Of a DNA stretch of 64,000 nucleotides, positions 57,886 to 64,000 are shown piece by piece (position 1 is the first letter of the stretch; the number at the start of each line of letters is the position of its first letter). The stretch is from Lineus longissimus (Eukaryota; Nemertea; Pilidiophora; Heteronemertea; Lineidae), in contig NC_088312.1 of the NCBI RefSeq assembly GCF_910592395.1, forward strand, positions 7,378,001 through 7,442,000. The letters run 5' to 3'. The translations under genes were made by a program, and so were the position numbers. The notes beneath the pieces are model-generated. The model made no database searches, had not been told where the DNA came from, and saw nothing but the letters and a program-made list of their open reading frames with translations.

Positions 57886-60654
57886 ATGCCGGTGATTGGT
57901 AGAGAAAGGAAGCGCCGCAGATTAGATGTTCCAAGTACTGCCCTACCTCCATACAGGAAAAAACCACGAATGGACAACTTTGCCTATGAAAAGAAAGATT
58001 TCAGGGAACTTCCAGATGTGTCCAAGGAGTCAAGAAAGCTTGACTTCTTATGGATGGCAGCCCATGCATTTGAAATAGAGAACGTCCCAATGTGGATAGG
58101 TTTCAATGCTCGGTATTACGTCGACCATCTCCCAAAGCAGGTTGTTCTGTACATGCCAAATATCGATCGCTCACCGACGAATGATGATATTGTAGTGGAA
58201 ACGCTGTCCCTTACCCAAAAGTGTGCTCAGGAGTGCGAACAACCATACGGCGTTGTTTCCTACGATCTTGATGTTGCTAAAAGGGCTACAAAGATCAAAG
58301 TCACTGAACAGCCACGATTTGATGACGTCTTCGTAATGTTCGGAGCATTCCATTTACAGATGTGCCTCTTCCGCGCAATCGGCAAGATCATCAAGGAATC
58401 AGGAATGCCAGAGATGTTAGTTGAAGCCAACGTTCTCGCCCCAGGGTCTTTGAATGGTTTCATTGACTGCACCAACTTTGCCCGCTGTAAGCGACTCCAC
58501 CCAATGCTGTCCCTGGCATTTCAAATTCTGCACTTCCGCAAATTCTGCAGCACTCACCAGTTGGACAGCGTCAGGGAAGCGATACATTTGGCAACTCTGG
58601 ATGACAAAGGTTCCCTAGAACAGCTATCTGAGTCGACCATCTTCATCAAACTATTCGACGACTACTATCACTTCATTGGAGAAAACCTAGAAGGCAAACA
58701 TGGCCTCACAGCAAGGTTTTGCATGCAGTACGTTCAGATGATAGACCTCTACCACATCATCGACCGAGCTGTTAGGGAGTCAAATGTCGACCTATACATT
58801 TGGGCCCTAACCCCAACAACCGACATATTCTTTGGTGCCAATCGATCAAACTACGCCAGATGGATGTCAAAGCATCAACTTGATTTGATGAACATCGACA
58901 TAACTCATCCCGGCCTGAAGGAGATGCTCGCTAACGGACTCTTCAGCATACGCCGCTCAAACAATCAGTTCAGCAGGGTACCAGTGGATCTGACTTTAGA
59001 GCAGACTGTCAATGCTGACGCTGCATCAAGAATGACAGGCTACACAGATGCCACGAACAACTACCATGCAAGACTCAGATGGAGTGTCACAAAAAGTGCC
59101 AGAGCAGCTCTGATAAGTGCGATGCTCGAGATGACCGGAATGAGGAAAACCAATGATGCAGCAGCTGAACTGTCTCCCAGCCGCATTTCCCGTGACAACC
59201 AAGATCTGCAGAAGCTCATAGCCACCATCGAAGCCTCAGCAAATCCATTCACCATAGAGTCTGAGTATCTCATCAACATTCAAACAGGGAAAGGTGCGAC
59301 GAAGGTGATTAGCGAGTCCTTGTTGAGCGTTGAAGAAAAAGGAAAAGAGAAGCACAATGCATTTGTCTTGGAATGTGTAGGAGATCCGGAACGTTTTGAG
59401 AAAGCAATTCCACGTAACAAACTTAAAACTTTTGCAGACCAGGGGGCAAAGAACAAGAGCAGCAACAACCCGATTCTGAAAGAACTTGGATGCACTCGAG
59501 ATCTCTTTGGTCGTATTGCGATTATTGCTGTGAAGAAAAAGGTTGACCTAGAGTACCTGATGACATTCCCCTTAACGCCCGTACCTCTGACTATGTGTAG
59601 GACTGATGGAACAGTTGTCACCATGGCCCACGGAGTCAAGAGTAGCCTTTTCACCACCCTGGAGGAAAAAGTTGCTGATCATGGCAGTCCACCGGATGTA
59701 AAGACAACAGTCATTGATGGCAACTTTCTCTTTCACTGCCTTCCACCGAATCTACCACCAACGTACGGTGGCCTCGCTAGGGCTATCCTCCACTTAGTGT
59801 TATCGCATCGATCGGAGAGGGTTGATATCGTCTTCGATACATATGAAGAACCCTCCATCAAGGGAGGTGAACGAGTCAGACGCGGAGCAGTAGATGCCGT
59901 CTACACCATCAGTGGATCAGGACAGCTCCGTCCACGTGACATCGAAAAGGCTCTCCGATCCTCATCATTCAAGCAACAACTGCCACGGTTTCTGTTAAAA
60001 GCCTGGGCCGAAGAGTGGCATGCCGCCATTCTCGATGGCAGGGAACTCTATGTCGGGGTCGATTCGGAGTGCGTTCGATTTAGAGGGGTCAATGGGAAGG
60101 TAATAGCCGAGTCCATTCCACACTTGTCATGTAACCACCCAGAAGCGGACACAAGAATATGCTTGCACATGGCCGATGCTAACTCATCATTGCGAGAAGG
60201 AGACTTGGTAGTGAGAGCGACGGACACCGACATTCTGGTAATTCTTCTCCATCAATGCCACAAGATGTCCATGGGTGTGTGGATGGATGTTGGTTCATCG
60301 GGTCGTGGGACGAGGCGCTTTGTGAACATCACCTCCATTGCAACGCAAGTTGGCTCCAAGGTTTGCAAGGCTCTACCAGGATTCCACTCGTACACAGGCT
60401 GCAATTACACTGCGGCTTTCATCAGGAAGGGAAAAAAGCGTCCACTTGCCATTGCTGAAAAAGATGATAGATTCTTGGAAGCATTCGCAGCGTTAGCCAC
60501 AGGGCCAGTCAACGATGCCACATGCAAGGTCATTGAGGAATACACTGCCATGATGTATGGAGCAAGAAACAAGAAAATATCTCTAAACCAGCATAGACAC
60601 ACGATATTTGAGAAGGCCTTTGGACCAAAGAAAGGAAAGAATCTGTTTGCCTGA
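57886..60654 (+). CDS. Transposon-encoded protein with FEN1/XPG-like (PIN) C-terminal pattern
   Basis: One 922-codon exon between the long inverted repeats. A basic N-terminus (RERKRRRLD) suggests nuclear entry. The first half carries motifs I associate with a multicopy, uncharacterised invertebrate protein family: VMFGAFHLQM (150-159), SNYARWMSKH (321-330) and DLTLEQTVNADAA (368-380). The second half shows the acidic-motif order of FEN1/XPG nucleases: D611 in VIDGN, D651 with K659 in VFDTYEEPSIKGG, E753 and D755 in HPEADTR, D780 and D782 in RATDTDILVIL, then GCNYTAAF with N840, where the family usually has Asp. That Asp-to-Asn change could weaken metal binding. No familiar DDE motif set is evident. 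It probably serves mobilisation of this element; the function is inferred. Confidence 0.75.
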   Translation: MPVIGRERKRRRLDVPSTALPPYRKKPRMDNFAYEKKDFRELPDVSKESRKLDFLWMAAHAFEIENVPMWIGFNARYYVDHLPKQVVLYMPNIDRSPTNDDIVVETLSLTQKCAQECEQPYGVVSYDLDVAKRATKIKVTEQPRFDDVFVMFGAFHLQMCLFRAIGKIIKESGMPEMLVEANVLAPGSLNGFIDCTNFARCKRLHPMLSLAFQILHFRKFCSTHQLDSVREAIHLATLDDKGSLEQLSESTIFIKLFDDYYHFIGENLEGKHGLTARFCMQYVQMIDLYHIIDRAVRESNVDLYIWALTPTTDIFFGANRSNYARWMSKHQLDLMNIDITHPGLKEMLANGLFSIRRSNNQFSRVPVDLTLEQTVNADAASRMTGYTDATNNYHARLRWSVTKSARAALISAMLEMTGMRKTNDAAAELSPSRISRDNQDLQKLIATIEASANPFTIESEYLINIQTGKGATKVISESLLSVEEKGKEKHNAFVLECVGDPERFEKAIPRNKLKTFADQGAKNKSSNNPILKELGCTRDLFGRIAIIAVKKKVDLEYLMTFPLTPVPLTMCRTDGTVVTMAHGVKSSLFTTLEEKVADHGSPPDVKTTVIDGNFLFHCLPPNLPPTYGGLARAILHLVLSHRSERVDIVFDTYEEPSIKGGERVRRGAVDAVYTISGSGQLRPRDIEKALRSSSFKQQLPRFLLKAWAEEWHAAILDGRELYVGVDSECVRFRGVNGKVIAESIPHLSCNHPEADTRICLHMADANSSLREGDLVVRATDTDILVILLHQCHKMSMGVWMDVGSSGRGTRRFVNITSIATQVGSKVCKALPGFHSYTGCNYTAAFIRKGKKRPLAIAEKDDRFLEAFAALATGPVNDATCKVIEEYTAMMYGARNKKISLNQHRHTIFEKAFGPKKGKNLFA

Positions 60655-60997
60655 CTGAAGGGGTTAGATGCAAGTTGCATTCCACCGTGCGAGAATGTTG
60701 TCAGGCAGAAAATCTACAGGAGCAACTATGATCTGGCATGCAGCCTGTGACAACTTGGTGCCAGACGAACCCAATCAAGGATGGGGGGGAGTGGACCCCG
60801 ATGATGAGAGCTCCTACAAGATCGTGTGGTTCACATGCCAGCAGATGCCCGATAGTGCTTTACCAGATGAGACGGAGGCGGACAACAGTGATGAGGAGGG
60901 AGACATGCTGCCTGAGCACTATGACTTTGACGTGGATGATGACGATGACTCAGACAGTGAGGTTGTCCAGCAAACTGATGACGTCGACTCGGACTAG
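60655..60997 (+). pseudogene. Split C-terminal continuation of the transposon protein
   Basis: After the TGA at 60652 the same frame continues with family-like sequence (DASCIPPCENVVRQKIYRSN) to about 60729. One frame over, MIWHAACDNLVPDEPNQGWG and an acidic tail (EADNSDEEGD ... DVDDDDDSDSE) run to the stop at 60997. Together these look like the normal C-terminus of the family, separated by one stop and one frame change. A separate small ORF starting at ATG 60668 is an alternative, but its first 20 codons lie out of the homologous frame. Confidence 0.5.
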
Positions 60998-61185
60998 ATT
61001 ACTAAACTTAGTAACAATTAACCGAGTTTCAACCCTCATCACATAGATACGATAACGATCATATAAATATCATTATGATATCGAGCAAGATATAAACTTA
61101 TAAATGAGTACCATGAATGACAAAATGGATAAGAAGGATATCATTTTATTTGTAAGTGAATCAAGAAATATAAGACTTTGACGTT

Positions 61186-61214
61186 GGGGAGGGGGGAGGG
61201 GGAGGGGGAGGGGC
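61186..61214 (+). repeat. G-rich tract (possible G-quadruplex)
   Basis: Four or more runs of four to six G separated by single A, within the element's 3' region. It could form a quadruplex. Confidence 0.5.
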
Positions 61215-61802
61215 ATGGTAGCAGCATGTTCTTTTTAATATCTGTACTACTTTGTAGCCATTTTTAGTTGAGTTCAAACTAGTGTTTGTGAAAACAATGT
61301 ACGGTAAAGTTTGAGTGTTCATTATTCGTTTTCATGAAAATATTCAAATGTATTTTGTAGGTTCATTTACATGTAGATTGGTCTATTTGCTTGAATAATT
61401 GTTCATGATAAAACACCGTTGTGTATTGCTTTTAAAAGCTTTTTAAACCAGTTTATTCTTTCTGATACTTTTCATCTGTAGACAATCATGAATCTGATGG
61501 TAGTACTGTTTTTACATCCCTTATCTGCCTTGTATTGTAGTAACCTCTTCATCATTTCAGGAAAGCTTACATGTAATAAAAGTCATTAAAATTTGTTATA
61601 CACACCCAATTATCTTCACTTGGTCTTTTTGCATATGTAAAAAGTAAAGTAACCAGCTAATATCTGGTATCATTCAGACCCTTCTAGCAGGGAGAAGGCA
61701 CTTCTTGATTCCCAGTTGACTTTTACCACCCCGTAAATGGTCCTCATTATGATACTCACCTTATCAGGAACATTAATCCTTGGTTATTTTGGAAGGTGTA
61801 AG

Positions 61803-62530
61803 CGAGACCCTTGTTGACCATTAAGAACCCTTCTTGTTCAGATATGCCAGGAAATTTCTTTTCTTGTGCTAGATTTTTATGATCAGGGGACACGTGTGAT
61901 TCATTATTCTGAATTTCAGCGTTGTTCCTCCAAGTGTAATTGATACCCTTTTTTTACCCTTACCGCGGTCCTTCTTGATAAAAAATGCCAAGGTTTATCT
62001 TTTCTTGGGTTACATATTTATCATCAGTGTAATCATGGGATTCATTGGTGTAAATTTCAGATGTGTTCTTAAAACTGTAATTGTGACCCTTTTTGTCCCT
62101 TAAGGACCCTTCTTGTCTAAAACTGCCAGTACATTTATTTTCTTGTGTTACATTTTTGTAATCAGTGATAAAGTGGGAATAATTTGTGTGAGTTGCAGAC
62201 TTGTTCTCAAAAGTGTAATTGATACCCTTTTGGGCCCTTATTGAGGGCCTTCTTGGGTACCCATCGCCCGTGATCTTTTTTTCTTGTGTGACATTTTATC
62301 ATTCAGTGGTCAAAGTAGATGTTTAAAAAGACATTTCAGGTTTTGTTCTCCAAAGTGTAATTGAACATGCTTTTTGGGGGGGGGGGGGTATTAAAGGGTT
62401 TACACAACCTTCAGACCAGGAATGTGACATGCAAGAAATCGTTTTTATACCATCACCAAACACTCTCAATGTAATAAGAACATCAAACCTTTCGTTCTCA
62501 ATAGTGTAATTGAAACTGAGCTGGCTCTCT
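61803..62530. repeat. Right TIR arm, five units of about 141 bp (inverted)
   Basis: The reverse complement of 56711-57431. The stretch from GTAATTGAAACTGAGC back to the G13 tract at 62376-62388 matches the left arm at essentially every base I checked over about 110 bp. Confidence 0.8.
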
Positions 62531-62600
62531 AACTAATAGGAATGATGGAGTCTCCCTCTATTCAAAACAGAGTGTGCTAGGCCCGCAATAGCTGGTAATG

Positions 62601-63227
62601 ACCTGATTTTTTTAAAACACGAGGCAATAAAAATGTATTTTAACTTTAATATTAAAGTTGTTTTCACTGAAGTATTATTCTCATGAAAACGGTCGATCGA
62701 ACTGCAACATTTACAATGTAGGGCTGCGGTAGTCCTCAAATGAGGTCAGACTGTGTAGCCAATGGTTGGTAGAGCTGCAGTAGTCTTCAAAAGTCGATGT
62801 GATGATGTAGCCTCAACTTATTTACTTAAGCCGCAGGCAAAAGACGGTAAGTAAGCTATTTTAAAACTTTTTGTTTACGCCCTCATCATTCTGACGAGCC
62901 AAATTCGACTTGTGCCACTAAGTACCTACGACTGGTCGAGCTACGATACATGTGGTCAATGTCTCAAATCGAAGACAAACTTATTTAATTCGTACGGGAT
63001 TTCGCTATAATCGTGTTGACTACCTTTGCAGTTGTTCAGCAGTGATGACAGCGAATTGTGTTATCGTCCATCACCCCAGAATGCCAGCGATATCGCATAC
63101 GGATAGTCTTCAATGAACGTTGGTCGCGGTTGTGATCGGGCCGGAATGGCTACATGCCGGCGCGCCATCTGCCGTCGCCTCCTAATACTTGTTGGCGCGA
63201 ATTGTGGTAGTGTTAGATTTGGTCAAT
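62601..63227. other. Gene-free stretch right of the transposon
   Basis: GTAGTCxTCAAA and TGTAGCC words repeat near 62730-62810. No gene is supported. Confidence 0.4.
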
Positions 63228-63276
63228 ATGTGTAGCGGCAGTCGAGGTGGGAAAATGAGCACGCCTCTCATCCAAG
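63228..63276 (+). CDS. Possible first coding exon (16 codons)
   Basis: ATG followed by CSGSRGGKMSTPLIQ runs into a donor, CAAG|GTAACC, at 63277, leaving phase 1. The local GC content is higher than in the flanks, as in a 5' exon. No downstream exon is visible before the window ends, so this is only a candidate. Confidence 0.2.
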
Positions 63277-64000
63277 GTAACCGTCGCCCCGAAAAAACGG
63301 GAGATGAGTGCTCCGCCAAAGCACACTCGACAAAAAGTATATCCCATTCTGAATTTCAGGGAAAAACTCCGAACCTATGACCGAGTGAGGTAGACTGATG
63401 CGTCGGACACTGGTAGTCCAGGATGAGTAGGCCTATCATGATCCTGGTACTACAAAGGATTCTTCTATATATGTTATGTGCTTTGAATCGGCCTACAAAA
63501 AATGAATGAAACAGGAGGGACATCTAAAACGTTTTAATGACATGCATGTATCGGCGTTGTGCGTCGGCAATCACGTTTTTATGTGAATTTACACAATCAT
63601 GTTTTTATGTGATATAAGCAATCAGGATAAAAGTGGGACAAAGGAACAATCATGTTTTTTCGTGTTCGCCCCCAACTGTATTAGAGTTGTTATGTGTTTT
63701 GACATTGGTAGTGGGTTGAAATTTTTGGATCGTGGGTCTTTAGTCTGATGATCAAAGGAAGGGTCATCTGCAGCAAATTCTTTAGAGGAAGATTGAGACA
63801 TTGTTTGTCTCAGCTCTCCCTTTTTGACAAAAAAAGATCTATATATTAACAATTAAAGGATATATATTTTGTATCATAAGCTGCACCACCGGAAAATCAC
63901 GTTTCTCATTGACTGGACCTGAATCACACACACTGTGTCAATTGGGCGGCTCCGCTCCGAATTAGGTCATCGACATTCTATTCAAATGATTGACTCACCT
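63277..64000. other. Window edge, nothing supported
   Basis: No gene or repeat. The sequence ends TGACTCACCT, which on the minus strand reads AG|GTGAGTCA, a donor-like site that may belong to a gene beyond the edge. Confidence 0.3.

Larger units (their letters stand above)
56005..62600. mobile_element. 6.6-kb DNA transposon-like element with long tandem-repeat TIRs
   Basis: The outer 25 bp match in inverse orientation: CATTACCAGCTATTGCGGGC + CTAGC at 56005-56029, and its reverse complement at 62576-62600. Inside lie inverted arms, 56711-57431 and 61803-62530. The arms are joined to the termini by 45 bp on the right and by 681 bp on the left, so the left side has an insertion or the right side a deletion. 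Over the parts I compared, the arms are nearly identical; a C6/G13 tract difference (56844 against 62376) is the clearest change. The only substantial gene is the intronless ORF at 57886. I see no unambiguous target duplication; a TA just outside CCAGCTATTG is one possibility. Confidence 0.8.

Noticed and set aside
60738-61046. Second downstream frame in the transposon
   Set aside because: It is a shadow of the acidic tail frame at 60668-60997, with unlikely Met/Thr/Arg composition.

Overview
The window is eukaryotic nuclear DNA from an animal, most likely a marine invertebrate. Several genes have introns with GT-AG ends and correct phase. The recognisable proteins are animal families: a peptide-receptor-like GPCR, an arylsulfatase B-like sulfatase and a CHST15-like sulfotransferase. 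The DNA is AT-rich, dense in short mobile elements, and full of the palindrome TACATGTA, which I associate loosely with lophotrochozoan genomes. I cannot name the species.

Layout. 1-17.4 kb is gene-poor. It holds the first coding exon of a rhodopsin-family neuropeptide-type receptor (minus), a broken second GPCR fragment (plus) directly beside a 643-bp inverted-repeat element, an intronless type II glycosyltransferase-like gene (minus), a CRE/CRE/TATA promoter-like cluster, and a small two-exon gene for a C-terminally anchored membrane protein (minus). 17.4-44.7 kb has no gene I can support. It carries tandem repeats, palindromes, a 1.43-kb composite element with two 443-bp direct repeats that look identical, and a 623-bp element with a 9-bp target duplication.

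44.7-55.2 kb is the gene-dense part: a two-exon charged coiled-coil protein, a three-exon mucin-like membrane protein, a sulfatase (minus, one coding exon), and a six-exon sulfotransferase (plus). The sulfatase and sulfotransferase are divergent and 855 bp apart. By family they act on the same kind of sugar, sulfated N-acetylgalactosamine of chondroitin/dermatan sulfate, one removing and one adding sulfate, so this looks like a matched remodelling pair that may share control sequence.

56.0-62.6 kb is a 6.6-kb DNA transposon-like unit. Its ends are inverted repeats of about 0.72 kb built from five tandem units of about 141 bp, with a matching 25-bp outer terminus. Between them is one intronless 922-codon ORF. 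Its C-terminal part shows the acidic-motif order of the FEN1/XPG (PIN-like) nuclease fold, and I see no familiar DDE transposase signature. Its C-terminal continuation is split by a TGA and a frame change. This is the best candidate in the window for a little-described system.

Limits: exon joins are read by eye from splice sites and frame; family names come from motif recognition, not searches.
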